From: Bacillota bacterium
Lineage (GTDB): Bacteria; Bacillota; UBA994
NCBI GenBank assembly: GCA_018333655.1
Contig: JAGXTJ010000006.1
Coordinates: 1-61,660, forward strand
Direction of reading: 5' to 3'
DNA: 61,660 nt
In this document: in pieces, positions 1-7,394 of the stretch
Layout of the letters: each line of letters starts with the position of its first letter
Position numbering within the stretch: the stretch's first letter is position 1
Made by a program: the position numbers and the translations under genes
The notes under the pieces: model-generated
Databases searched by the model: none
Told to the model about the DNA's origin: nothing
The model's input: the letters and a program-made list of their open reading frames with translations, nothing else

Positions 1-161
1 AAGAGGCAAGAGGCAAGAGGCAAGATGCAAGAAGTAAGAGGCAAGAGGCAAGATGCAAGAGGCAAGAGGCAAGAGGCAAGAGGCAAGAGGCAAGAGGCAA
101 GAAGCAAGAGGCAAGAGGCAAGAAGCAAGAGGCAAGAGGCAAGAGGCAAGAGAGAAGAAGG
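1..161. repeat. Heptanucleotide tandem repeat array
   Basis: The first 161 bases are an uninterrupted run of about 23 units of 7 bp with consensus AAGAGGC. Variants are AAGATGC, AAGAAGC and AAGAAGT, and the last two units are degenerate. The period is exact across the array, so each frame reads as a repeated heptapeptide and stays open. No ribosome binding site or plausible protein is attached. The array probably continues to the left of the window. I read it as non-coding repeat DNA next to the inverted repeat that follows. Confidence 0.93.
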
Positions 162-168
162 CGTGTTT

Positions 169-232
169 GCGACAGCGGGGACGGTTCTTTTTGTCGCGCA
201 ATTCCGACAAAAAGAACCGTCCCCGCTGTCGC
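169..232. repeat. Perfect 28-bp inverted repeat (REP/BIME-like element)
   Basis: Bases 169-196 and 205-232 are exact reverse complements (28 bp each) around an 8-base loop. The arm contains GGGGACGGTTCTTTTTGTCG. From memory, palindromes with this GGGGACGGTTCTTTT core recur between genes in many bacteria and are linked to REP-associated (RAYT, Y1) transposases. No transposase lies nearby here. A transcript from either strand would form a very stable hairpin, but neither arm is followed by a clean T-run, so an ordinary terminator is less likely. Confidence 0.85.
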
Positions 233-263
233 AACGTCCCCTTTGTCGCCCACTGTCGGAAGT

Positions 264-425
264 CTATTTTTTAGATGCTTCGGGGAACAACAAGCCCACG
301 GCCAGACCAAAGAGCAGGCCTACCCCCATACTAGGCAGTATGGCTCCCGACAAAAATCCGTAGCTAGTACCGATGCCAAGGCCAAACATAATGCCCTGAC
401 TAATGCCTACTTGTGGTTTTTTCAT
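264..425 (-). CDS. Small glycine-rich membrane protein
   Basis: This 53-residue protein begins MKKPQVG at an ATG placed about 7 bases after a GGGAGGG ribosome binding site. That site argues against the upstream ATG at 464. Most of the protein is two hydrophobic stretches rich in Gly, with G-x-G and G-x-x-x-G spacings (about residues 8-28 and 31-47), joined by a short Ser/Pro turn and ending in SKK. This suggests two close-packed membrane helices of the glycine-zipper kind. I do not recognise a family. It stands alone on the minus strand, with the inverted repeat just downstream. Confidence 0.6.
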   Translation of the reverse strand: MKKPQVGISQGIMFGLGIGTSYGFLSGAILPSMGVGLLFGLAVGLLFPEASKK

Positions 426-586
426 TTTGCTTCCCTCCCTTTGCTTGCCTTTTGCCAAGGCCATGATTTATGAAATCCCGCGAACTCTAAATTATCTCAC
501 TATCTTTTCGCGCCTCTGCAGGTATTTCATCACAAGAAGTGTAATGAGTACCGTTGTGTCAGAGACAGTGGACGAGGGGTGCGCAA

Positions 587-1720
587 ATGCCGCTAAAGAG
601 AGTATCTACGGATGTGCTAGCTTGTAGCCATAACTCATGCCAATCTAAAGAGCTCAGAACGGCCTTGTGCCTTGCCCACACTGTCATCGACGGCAGCCAC
701 GACGCCATTGCTACCTACGACCTAGAGGGCGCGATCACGAGCTTTAATCCCGCTGCGGAACGCCTGTTCAAGTTGCAGGCCGAGCAAGCTGTGGGGTCTA
801 GTGTGTGGAATCTTGTCCCAGGGCATGTCTTGCCCACTGAGCAGGAAGTCCTCCGCGGCTTAGGGGGCGGCAATGCTCCTACCCCTATGGAAACACAGCG
901 CTTGACGAGTGAGGGGGAGTTGCTTGACGTACTAGCTTCCATCTCCCCCCTCTGCTCCCCAGAGGGGCATCAGATTGGCTTTATTAGCGCGATTAGAGAT
1001 GTTACGGAACAAAAACGCATGATGACGGAGTTTGCGCGCCTAGACCGGCTGTATACATTGAGCGAAATGGCCGCGGGGGTGACCCACGAAGTGCGCAACC
1101 CCTTGACCACCGTAAGGGGCTACTTGCAGCTTTTGCGCCTCAAGGAAGAGTTCGCCATGTATCGGTTCCACTTTGACCTCATGATTCAGGAGCTTGACAG
1201 GATAAATGAGTTGATCACACAGTTTCTCTCGCTAGGCCAACATACGCGGGGTGAGAAGCAACTATGTTCATTGTGTAGCGTGGTAAAATCATTGCTCCCC
1301 CTCATTCAGGCCGAGGCGCTGCTCAGAGACATGACCATCGAGACCCATTTTGAGCCCGACCTTCCCCTGCTTTGGCTTCACGAAAAGGAGATTAAGCAGC
1401 TCTTGCTCAATCTCCTCCAAAACGGTATGGACGCTATGGAAAACGGCGGGCGAGTGCTTAACATTGACATAAGGGGCGAATACGGGGCTGTTGTCCTGTG
1501 TGTCGAGGACCAGGGCTGCGGCATCCCCCTACATGTCATGGAAAGACTCTTTACACCCTTTGTCTCCACGAAAGAACATGGCACGGGCCTAGGTCTGGCG
1601 GTGTGCCGTAAGATTGCCGAACATCATCAGGCGCAAATCAAGGTGCAGACCGACCAGGGGGGCACCAGTATTCAAGTCATTTTCCCAGTGCGCGAGCTTA
1701 ACCTCCCGCCGGTGGGCTAA
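587..1720 (+). CDS. PAS-domain sensor histidine kinase
   Basis: The 377-residue protein has an N-terminal PAS domain (about 24-145), a HisKA dimerisation domain with the phospho-acceptor in THEVRNP (His about 167), and a HATPase domain. The ATPase part shows an N box (NLLQNGMDA, about 275-283), a G1 box (DQGCGIP, about 308) and a G2 box (GTGLGLA, about 332). There is no transmembrane segment, so it should sense a cytoplasmic signal. The layout resembles the Bacillus sporulation kinases (KinA/KinE group). ATG 587 has GAGGGG upstream; a TTG at 554 is less likely. No response regulator is adjacent, which makes it an orphan kinase. Its 3' end overlaps the convergent MoaD-like gene by 23 bp. Confidence 0.9.
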   Translation: MPLKRVSTDVLACSHNSCQSKELRTALCLAHTVIDGSHDAIATYDLEGAITSFNPAAERLFKLQAEQAVGSSVWNLVPGHVLPTEQEVLRGLGGGNAPTPMETQRLTSEGELLDVLASISPLCSPEGHQIGFISAIRDVTEQKRMMTEFARLDRLYTLSEMAAGVTHEVRNPLTTVRGYLQLLRLKEEFAMYRFHFDLMIQELDRINELITQFLSLGQHTRGEKQLCSLCSVVKSLLPLIQAEALLRDMTIETHFEPDLPLLWLHEKEIKQLLLNLLQNGMDAMENGGRVLNIDIRGEYGAVVLCVEDQGCGIPLHVMERLFTPFVSTKEHGTGLGLAVCRKIAEHHQAQIKVQTDQGGTSIQVIFPVRELNLPPVG

Positions 1721-1934
1721 AAAACAATACTTCATCACCAGGGTGAATCAGGCTCGACTTCGGCTCCTTACGTCCATTTACATGAACCATCATAATGAGC
1801 AGGGGGTCTACCTTTAGTTGCCGGAGCAAGTCCACTATAGCCAGAGGCTCTTCTATCGTTACGACAAAGCGCTCCGCCTCCCCTGGAAAGTACTTGACGA
1901 CATGCCCACGTACGCTTACTCGGACCTCCCCCAT
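1698..1934 (-). CDS. MoaD/ThiS-family sulfur carrier protein
   Basis: A 78-residue ubiquitin-fold protein ending in PPAGG. The C-terminal Gly-Gly is the signature of sulfur carriers that are adenylated and thiocarboxylated to donate sulfur, here most likely to the dithiolene of a molybdo- or tungstopterin. It is the last gene of the AOR operon: its ATG overlaps the AOR stop codon (TAATG), which implies translational coupling. MoaD-like genes beside aldehyde:ferredoxin oxidoreductases are common. A ThiS role is less likely because no thiamine gene is near. The 3' end overlaps the convergent kinase gene. Confidence 0.85.
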   Translation of the reverse strand: MGEVRVSVRGHVVKYFPGEAERFVVTIEEPLAIVDLLRQLKVDPLLIMMVHVNGRKEPKSSLIHPGDEVLFFSPPAGG

Positions 1935-3781
1935 TAGTTGCGCAGAGGAGCGATAACCGGCTCCACAAAGGAGAGACCCAACTCCGCCAGCTTGTGCCGC
2001 GAAGGAATTCCCCTCGCGTCCCAGCCGCGCAAGGCGTAGTACTCATCTAGGAGACGGTCGAGAACTTCGCGTGGCATAAACTTGCCCTCGGCCGGACCAT
2101 CTGGAATGGGCTCTTCCATAAAACGCTTAGGCGGGTAGTCAAAATCGCGGCCAAAGCCTTCGATTTCGCGCAGGCTGTAGGAACGTGTGAGGTTCCATAC
2201 GCGTTCTGAGAACTTGAGCAACTCATCAAAGCTCTGCTCCTTGCCGGTAACGGCGGCAAAAATTTGCGGATACCAGTCGAGCTCGAAGCCTAATTCCACC
2301 CACTGCAGGCGGCATAGGCAGAGCATGTCAAAGAGCGGACGAATATGCTGCAACTCGACTACGCGTTTGGCCTTGCCCTCTAACTTGTCGCGGCCGCTGG
2401 CCACGTCAAAAGTGATGGCCCAGGAGCGATTGTGGTGCGCTCCGACATCGGCCGTCATGTACGAGAGCATCATGGCGGGGGCATAGCGGGCCTCATACCC
2501 AGTCCATTCTACGCCCTTCACATGAATGGCGAAACGCTCAGAACCCTGTCCAAAAACTGCCGCCGCTCTTTTCACACCATCGGCTAAAATATTACCTATG
2601 CCTTGACGGTGTGCCATGGCCTGCGCTAGCCAGACAAAGTCGTCAACACTCCCGAAGTTGAGAGTACGGCCATCTAAATCTGCTGTGGTGATGATACCCT
2701 TCTGGTAACATTCCATGGCAAAACCAACGACATTGCCAGCCGATATAGAATCAAGGCCTAGCTCATCCACAATGTAGTTAGCGTAAGCACAGTCTTCAAT
2801 ATTGTCGATCTCGGTATTGCCGCCAATAAGGGCTATGGTCTCGTATTCAGGCCCCTCGACGTGCACGTCATACTGGGGTCTCTTAACGCGTGAGTACTTG
2901 CCGCAAGGAATAGGACAGCCGAAGCAGGCCTTGTCCGTTATCTTAATCCTGTTGACTAAGGCTTCGCCGTTGATGTTTTTGTGCTTGGGGAAAAAACTTG
3001 TTTGGAAATTGCGCGTGGGGAAAGCGCCAACTTCGTTGACCCAATCCGTGACCCCCGCGGTGCCCTGAGGTGTCCACTCTAGAAAGCCCGGTTTGTCAAA
3101 GCAGGCTGCAAACATCTCTTTCCCCTTCTTAAGAACCGCTTCTGGGTCTGCAAGGGGGATGCTCTTCGTGCCGTGCACTGCTATCGCCTTGAGGTTCTTG
3201 CTGCCCATCACCGCAGCAATGCCAGTTCGCCCGGCTTGTCGTCCATAGTCGTGGCTGATGCAGGCAAAGAGAACTAAGTTTTCTCCAGCTGGTCCGATAG
3301 TGCAAATCTGAAATTCTTCGCCAAGCTCGTGTTTAAGGGCAGTCTCTGTCTCAATGGCACCCTTGCCCCAAAGATGACCCGCCTCACGTATGGAAATATT
3401 GAAATCGTCTATCACCAGGTAAACCGGCGATGATGCTTGTCCGGAGAGAATGATGGTGTCAAAGCCAGCCTGCTTGATTTCTGGGGAAATATGCCCGCCG
3501 ACATTCGAGTCGCCGTAGCCACCCGATGCGGGGGACTTCGCGCCAAACTCAAGCTTGCCAGCACCGGGCAGAAAAACACCCGTGAGCGGCCCCGGGGCGA
3601 TAATTATCTTGTTATCTGGACCTAAGGGGTCGGCCCCGGGTGGGATTTCATCCCACATGAGTTTAGCCACGAAACCTCTCCCGCCGATAAAGTTATCGGC
3701 TAATTCTTGCGGCAGCGGTTCGATACGATGCGTCCTAGCGGAAAGATCTACCCGCAGAATATTCCCTGCATAACCGTTCAT
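1934..3781 (-). CDS. Aldehyde:ferredoxin oxidoreductase (tungsten-type AOR family)
   Basis: At 615 residues this is the normal length for the family. It begins MNGYAGNILRVDLS, typical of AOR N-terminal domains. The [4Fe-4S] ligands are visible as C-x2-C-x3-C at Cys286, 289 and 293, with a distal Cys near 488-490. The pterin-binding D-x2-GLD-x-I motif lies near residue 340. Family members oxidise aldehydes to acids with ferredoxin as acceptor, or run in reverse, using a bis-pterin tungsten (sometimes molybdenum) centre in the cytoplasm. The gene sits between a polyferredoxin and a MoaD-like carrier in one operon. The aldehyde substrate cannot be told from sequence; oxidation of amino-acid-derived aldehydes would fit the nearby iorAB. 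Confidence 0.95.
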   Translation of the reverse strand: MNGYAGNILRVDLSARTHRIEPLPQELADNFIGGRGFVAKLMWDEIPPGADPLGPDNKIIIAPGPLTGVFLPGAGKLEFGAKSPASGGYGDSNVGGHISPEIKQAGFDTIILSGQASSPVYLVIDDFNISIREAGHLWGKGAIETETALKHELGEEFQICTIGPAGENLVLFACISHDYGRQAGRTGIAAVMGSKNLKAIAVHGTKSIPLADPEAVLKKGKEMFAACFDKPGFLEWTPQGTAGVTDWVNEVGAFPTRNFQTSFFPKHKNINGEALVNRIKITDKACFGCPIPCGKYSRVKRPQYDVHVEGPEYETIALIGGNTEIDNIEDCAYANYIVDELGLDSISAGNVVGFAMECYQKGIITTADLDGRTLNFGSVDDFVWLAQAMAHRQGIGNILADGVKRAAAVFGQGSERFAIHVKGVEWTGYEARYAPAMMLSYMTADVGAHHNRSWAITFDVASGRDKLEGKAKRVVELQHIRPLFDMLCLCRLQWVELGFELDWYPQIFAAVTGKEQSFDELLKFSERVWNLTRSYSLREIEGFGRDFDYPPKRFMEEPIPDGPAEGKFMPREVLDRLLDEYYALRGWDARGIPSRHKLAELGLSFVEPVIAPLRN

Positions 3782-3793
3782 TTCTAGCCCTCC

Positions 3794-4204
3794 CTATCCA
3801 CCTATACGAGTGAGAACACGTTCTGCATCGACGATAGCCTCGCGCGGACAGTAACGCACACAATCGCCACAATTGTCGCACTTGATAGGAGCGCTCTCGG
3901 AATTATGAACGATAAGAACATTAAAAGGACATACTGGTACGCAGTTCATGCAACTAATGCAATCCTCGCGGTGGAGAATATAGACTCCGTCGCTTTCCCT
4001 GATGGCATCGACCGGACACACTTTAGCACACTCGCCGCATTGATTACATACCGCAACTTCAAACACCCCAGGAACAGGAAATTTGCCTTCTACACGCAGT
4101 GCACCCTTCTTGGGATTGTTCTCGCCGAAATGACTTAGGGCGCAAATCGTCAAACAGACTTTGCATCCTGAGCATCGACTAGATTCTGTAGCCAGACGCA
4201 ACAA
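3794..4204 (-). CDS. Four-motif [4Fe-4S] ferredoxin-like electron carrier of the AOR operon
   Basis: The protein (about 136 residues) holds four Cys-rich motifs: CSGCKVCLTIC, CNQCGECAKVCP, CISCMNCVPVCP and CDNCGDCVRYCP. It could bind up to four [4Fe-4S] clusters, like the HycB/DmsB-type electron-transfer subunits. The frame is open up to 4414, but the upstream part is Cys/Arg-rich with no family resemblance. A GGGGG stretch sits a few bases before two adjacent TTG codons (4204, 4201), so I place the start there; exact choice is uncertain. It is first in the operon, 12 bp before AOR, and probably accepts the electrons released by aldehyde oxidation. Confidence 0.85.
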   Translation of the reverse strand: MLRLATESSRCSGCKVCLTICALSHFGENNPKKGALRVEGKFPVPGVFEVAVCNQCGECAKVCPVDAIRESDGVYILHREDCISCMNCVPVCPFNVLIVHNSESAPIKCDNCGDCVRYCPREAIVDAERVLTRIGG

Positions 4205-4286
4205 ACAAACACCCCCACTAATTATCTTAGAAATTCTACTACAAGTCAGTCTAGTTCGCGATGAAACATCTAAATTCCTGCCTAGT

Positions 4287-4988
4287 CTAGCTGTCTTCCC
4301 CTGGGGGTAGATTCTGCGGTCTAAATGGTGAGCGCAAGGAGGCAATGCGTACTTGGCGCAAAGCTCGCCACCACATAAACAGGGAGAGCGGCACCACGAG
4401 CAAGGCAAACTCACCGCGATTTATCGATAAGAGAAAGTTGTAGAGCCCGTGGAGTAGAGTAGGAAACAAGAGCGCCGCGAACAAATAATGCTTGCTATGA
4501 GCTACAGAGAACTTAGCTCTCCCGGCATAGTAGCCCATAAAGGCCCCAAACAGGGCGTGCGCCGGCACAGAGAGCACCATGCGAGCGAAGCCGACGACTA
4601 AGCCGCCATTTAACACATAGAGAATATTTTCGAGAGCAGCGAAACCAAGAGAGGCGGTGATGGCATAAAGCATGCCGTCATAGGGCTCATTAAAAGCGGG
4701 GTGGCGATAGGCAAGTTGCAGCACTACCAAGAATTTAAGCCCTTCTTCGACCAAGGCAATAACTATAAAATTTTCAATAAGGTCATGGAGCAGCCAACGT
4801 GGATCTACAAGGAAGTTGAGAATGGAGTAGAAGATTTGCCCGAGCAGAATAACCGGCACAACACTTAAAAAGCCTCCGCCAAAAACCAGGAGGAGGAGTA
4901 GGCTCGGCTCTTTCTCGTACTGGTCGCGAACATAAAAATAGGTAAAAAGCGCGAAGATTGGCGCGAGAGCAATGGCCACTAACGGCAT
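4287..4988 (-). CDS. PrsW-family intramembrane metalloprotease
   Basis: A 233-residue polytopic membrane protein with about seven hydrophobic segments. The PrsW motifs are visible: EEGLKF, then HALFGAFMGYYAG and LLHGLYNF, giving the conserved Glu-Glu and His residues of this glutamic/metalloprotease family. Bacillus PrsW cuts the anti-sigma factor RsiW at site 1, but other members have unknown substrates, and no sigma/anti-sigma pair is nearby. ATG 4988 follows AGGCAGGT. Codons between 5105 and 4988 are open but encode a polar leader that does not fit the family, so I exclude them. Confidence 0.82.
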   Translation of the reverse strand: MPLVAIALAPIFALFTYFYVRDQYEKEPSLLLLLVFGGGFLSVVPVILLGQIFYSILNFLVDPRWLLHDLIENFIVIALVEEGLKFLVVLQLAYRHPAFNEPYDGMLYAITASLGFAALENILYVLNGGLVVGFARMVLSVPAHALFGAFMGYYAGRAKFSVAHSKHYLFAALLFPTLLHGLYNFLLSINRGEFALLVVPLSLFMWWRALRQVRIASLRSPFRPQNLPPGEDS

Positions 4989-5128
4989 GACATGACCTGC
5001 CTTTCTCTTACTATGTTCTACCAGCAAGGCGAGAAACCTCTTGCCAGTAGTAATATGTTCTTCACTTCGCCCACAATCATACGACAAGGGCCCCCGCACA
5101 CACAACGGGGACCCTCACTCTGATAGAG

Positions 5129-5407
5129 CTAGTGGCGACTTTGCCAAGCCAAGTTAAGGTGCATAATCTTGCGCTTAGTTCGAGGTAATGCCGTGCTTTT
5201 ACGGTCAACATCGAGAAATGTTCCATCGGTAAAGTAAATACGCATCCTAAGCGGCACGGGAGAAAAATCAGGCGACGCGACCTCGCAGACTTCAACACAG
5301 TCAACCACTTTGCCGTTAAACTCTGCGGACAGGCTTTGGCTATGAATAAACTGGAACTGCGGACCGCTGACATGGGCTTTGCGGGGTGCATGTTTGACGC
5401 TAATCAT
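5129..5407 (-). CDS. Hypothetical protein, 92 residues
   Basis: The gene has a strong ribosome binding site (AGGAGG, then ATG 5407), so it is likely real. The predicted protein is soluble and basic at its C-terminus. The middle part (FNGKVVDCVEVCEVASPDF, then RMRIYFTDGTFLDVDR) reads as beta strands, like a small barrel or DUF-type domain. I do not recognise a family. It is downstream of the repeat-tailed methyltransferase and upstream of the protease on the same strand, but a terminator separates it from the methyltransferase. Confidence 0.6.
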   Translation of the reverse strand: MISVKHAPRKAHVSGPQFQFIHSQSLSAEFNGKVVDCVEVCEVASPDFSPVPLRMRIYFTDGTFLDVDRKSTALPRTKRKIMHLNLAWQSRH

Positions 5408-5537
5408 ACTCACCTCCTAGTTATTACTAGTTGTCAATTGAGACTGGGGCTCGGCAGGTCCTCTTTAATAATTTTATTGGCCACTCTTCGCCAATATCCT
5501 GCCCCAAACAGAATTTTTCGTGAATATTTTTTGGCGA

Positions 5538-5567
5538 GAAAAAACTGCCCAGGTACTGAGGGCAGTT
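5538..5567 (-). terminator. Rho-independent terminator after the methyltransferase gene
   Basis: On the minus strand AACTGCCC (5567-5560) pairs with GGGCAGTT (5550-5543) around a short loop and runs into a T-stretch (5545-5538). It lies 15 bp after the methyltransferase stop. Confidence 0.85.
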
Positions 5568-5581
5568 GCGTCATCAAAGAG

Positions 5582-7015
5582 CTACATTTTGCGGGCACGT
5601 AGAGCTAAAAAGAGAGGTATTTCTTCACGGGCCTTATCCATAGCTGCCTTTTTAGGGCCAGCTTGGTCCACTTTATGGCTAGTCCATTCATCCAGGCGAT
5701 CAACGAAAAGACCGGCATTGCCCAGAGTGTTGATATAGGCCTGTAAAGGTCGATGAAAATGGGTCGTCGTAGAACTACCCAAGCCGCGCGCCGCATCTCC
5801 GGGATGAGTAACAATGCTTACTTCGGCACTGCTTAGGTACTGGGAAACGACACGTTGCTGCTGCAAGGACTTTTCATGCCACATCCAATCAGAGTGGCGC
5901 GGTATCCGAAAACAGGGGTGCATCATAACTATAACGAGTGTTCCTTTTGGTTTAAGCAAGGACCACACCGCATGCCAGACCGGAGATAGCGGCGTCATGT
6001 TCTGGATACTGAGGACGATGGTCACCGCGTCAAAGCTACCAGGCCGCAGTCCATCTGCGGTCTTGCCTATACCCTCGATTAGCTTAGTGGCATCGGCCAC
6101 ACGATAATCTATGGACAAATTGTCTCCACTGTTGCGACGCTTGGCCGCGGCAATAAGTTCTGCAGCAGCGTCTATACCAACAACTTGACAGCCCTCCTTA
6201 GCCAAAGCACGACATAAGACGCCTTGTCCGCAAGCTATATCTAGTAGTCGCGGCTTGCCCGAGGTTATTTTGTCTAAGTTCAACAGGCGGAGGACTCCAG
6301 GCAGGATGACTTCACGATGATATTCGCTACCCTCGTCTCCCACATGCTTGTCATACCACAGTGCCACATCTCCCCAGTGCGTCTCCTCCGGCCGCCGCGG
6401 TGCAGGAGGCGGAGTTGTCTTTGGCAGGGGAGATCTAGGGGCGCGCTTCGTGGCCACCATATCTGCTTGGCGGTAGGCTGCATCAATCCGCTGGCTGCGC
6501 TCCGCTGGTTTGTCGTGGCTTATATTGCGTTGTTCCATTTTGACGTGAGCTTGCGTGCGTTGGTCTGGCCTGTCATACGGTTGTTTGCCTTGGTCTGACC
6601 TGCCATAGGGTTGTTTACCTTGGTCTGGCTTGCCATAGGCTTGTTTACTTTGGTCTGGCTTGCCATAGGCTTGTTTACTTTGGTCTGGCTTGCCATAGGC
6701 TTGTTTACTTTGGTCTGGCTTGCCATAGGCTTGTTTACTTTGACCTTGCTTGCCATAGGGCTGTTGGCGTTGATCCGGCCTTTCGTGGGGCGGTACTCGC
6801 TCGTCGGTTATACCGTAGGCGGGACTGCGCCTTTCGGCTTTTCCGTATGTTTGCTTGTTTTGATCGGGTTTACTATAGGTTTTTTGGCGCGATCTAGACC
6901 TGTCGGTAGATTGCTTTCGCAGAGTGCCAGAAGGAACGCCTCTCTCGGAAACATCCTCGCGCACGGTCTCTTTTCTATCTCCAAATGGCTTTTTAAAAGG
7001 TTTTTTGAATGGCAT
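5582..7015 (-). CDS. SAM-dependent methyltransferase with a long decapeptide-repeat N-terminus
   Basis: The protein has 477 residues. Residues about 41-170 form a strict 10-residue periodic region of the type DQSKQAYGKP, rich in Gln, Lys, Tyr, Gly and Pro and predicted to be disordered. A Pro/Arg linker follows (about 190-212). The class I methyltransferase domain starts near 213, with SAM motif I LLDIACGQG (257-265) and acidic loop GIDAA near 280-284. The fold and C-terminal pattern resemble small-molecule or UbiE-like methyltransferases; the substrate is unknown. ATG 7015 follows GAGGAGG by 7 bases; an upstream ATG at 7057 lacks this. The N-terminal PFKKPFKKPFGDRK resembles the basic tails of RNA-binding proteins, so nucleic-acid or ribosome association is possible but inferred. 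Confidence 0.85.
   Translation of the reverse strand: MPFKKPFKKPFGDRKETVREDVSERGVPSGTLRKQSTDRSRSRQKTYSKPDQNKQTYGKAERRSPAYGITDERVPPHERPDQRQQPYGKQGQSKQAYGKPDQSKQAYGKPDQSKQAYGKPDQSKQAYGKPDQGKQPYGRSDQGKQPYDRPDQRTQAHVKMEQRNISHDKPAERSQRIDAAYRQADMVATKRAPRSPLPKTTPPPAPRRPEETHWGDVALWYDKHVGDEGSEYHREVILPGVLRLLNLDKITSGKPRLLDIACGQGVLCRALAKEGCQVVGIDAAAELIAAAKRRNSGDNLSIDYRVADATKLIEGIGKTADGLRPGSFDAVTIVLSIQNMTPLSPVWHAVWSLLKPKGTLVIVMMHPCFRIPRHSDWMWHEKSLQQQRVVSQYLSSAEVSIVTHPGDAARGLGSSTTTHFHRPLQAYINTLGNAGLFVDRLDEWTSHKVDQAGPKKAAMDKAREEIPLFLALRARKM
6571..6780. repeat. 30-bp tandem repeats inside the methyltransferase gene
   Basis: Seven consecutive 30-bp units start at 6571, 6601, 6631, 6661, 6691, 6721 and 6751. 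The units at 6631, 6661 and 6691 are identical; the outer ones diverge step by step. The unit is a multiple of three, so copy-number change keeps the reading frame. It encodes one decapeptide per unit on the minus strand. Confidence 0.95.
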
Positions 7016-7081
7016 GTGTTGGCCCTCCTCGGCTGTATATATGGTGTAGTCTACCACAGGTAACGATGAATAGCCATTCTC

Positions 7082-7110
7082 TTGACGAACGCACCTAGGC
7101 TCGTTATACT
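7082..7110 (+). promoter_or_regulatory. Sigma-A-type promoter of the asnS T-box transcript
   Basis: TTGACG (7082-7087) and TATACT (7105-7110) are separated by exactly 17 bp, giving a near-consensus housekeeping promoter. Transcription would start near 7117, a few bases before the T-box leader. Confidence 0.85.
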
Positions 7111-7132
7111 CATGCTAATTGAAAAGCAGCAT

Positions 7133-7320
7133 TGAGAGGAAGAGTAACTCTAGACAAGGCTCAAGAGAGCTGGGAATGGTGGGACCCAGTGCGTTAGACT
7201 AGAGCGAAGAACATCCTTGAGCTTCCGCCCGAAAGCAGTTTTGCGAGTAGGCTCGGACGGGTTGCCCGTTACAGCTATGGAGTTGGCCCACTAGGGCAAC
7301 TTGGGTGGCACCGCGAATTA
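7133..7320 (+). promoter_or_regulatory. T-box riboswitch (tRNA-Asn sensing) upstream of asnS
   Basis: The conserved T-box core GGGTGGCACCGCG lies at 7303-7315. Stem I is formed by GCTCAAG/CTTGAGC arms around an AGAGAGC-type lower stem and a GGTG-containing apical loop. A candidate specifier codon AAC (Asn) is at 7210-7212, followed by the usual purine. The variable base in the TGGN contact is C, which pairs with discriminator base G73; tRNA-Asn normally carries G73, so both readouts agree. Uncharged tRNA-Asn should stabilise the antiterminator and allow asnS expression. The exact 5' limit of stem I is approximate. Confidence 0.92.
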
Positions 7321-7360
7321 GCCCTTCGTCCCAAGAGCAATCTTGGAATGAAGGGCTTTT
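7321..7360 (+). terminator. T-box-controlled intrinsic terminator
   Basis: GCCCTTC (7321-7327) pairs with GAAGGGC (7350-7356), extended by an inner CCAAG/CTTGG stem, and is followed by TTTT. This is the terminator that competes with the T-box antiterminator before asnS. Confidence 0.9.
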
Positions 7361-7394
7361 ATAGTTCCACAAATTCAGATAAGGGGGACTGACC

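Noticed and set aside
1-161. CRISPR array or replication origin iterons
   Set aside because: Units are contiguous 7-mers with no spacers, and no replication gene is near.
25-363. Plus-strand frames with repeated QEARGKR peptides
   Set aside because: Produced by the 7-bp array, which reads as a heptapeptide in every frame. The frame runs on through the palindrome and a real minus-strand gene.
5077-5391. 104-codon minus-strand frame overlapping the 92-residue gene
   Set aside because: No ribosome binding site; the overlapping frame from 5407 has AGGAGG at proper spacing.
6571-6780. CRISPR array
   Set aside because: Units are adjacent without spacers and lie inside a coding gene; no cas gene is near.
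6611-7063. Plus-strand open frame with a repeated hydrophobic pattern (LFTLVWLAIG)
   Set aside because: It is antisense to the methyltransferase repeats. A 30-bp unit keeps all frames open, and there is no ribosome binding site. The minus-strand gene has a clear start and domain.
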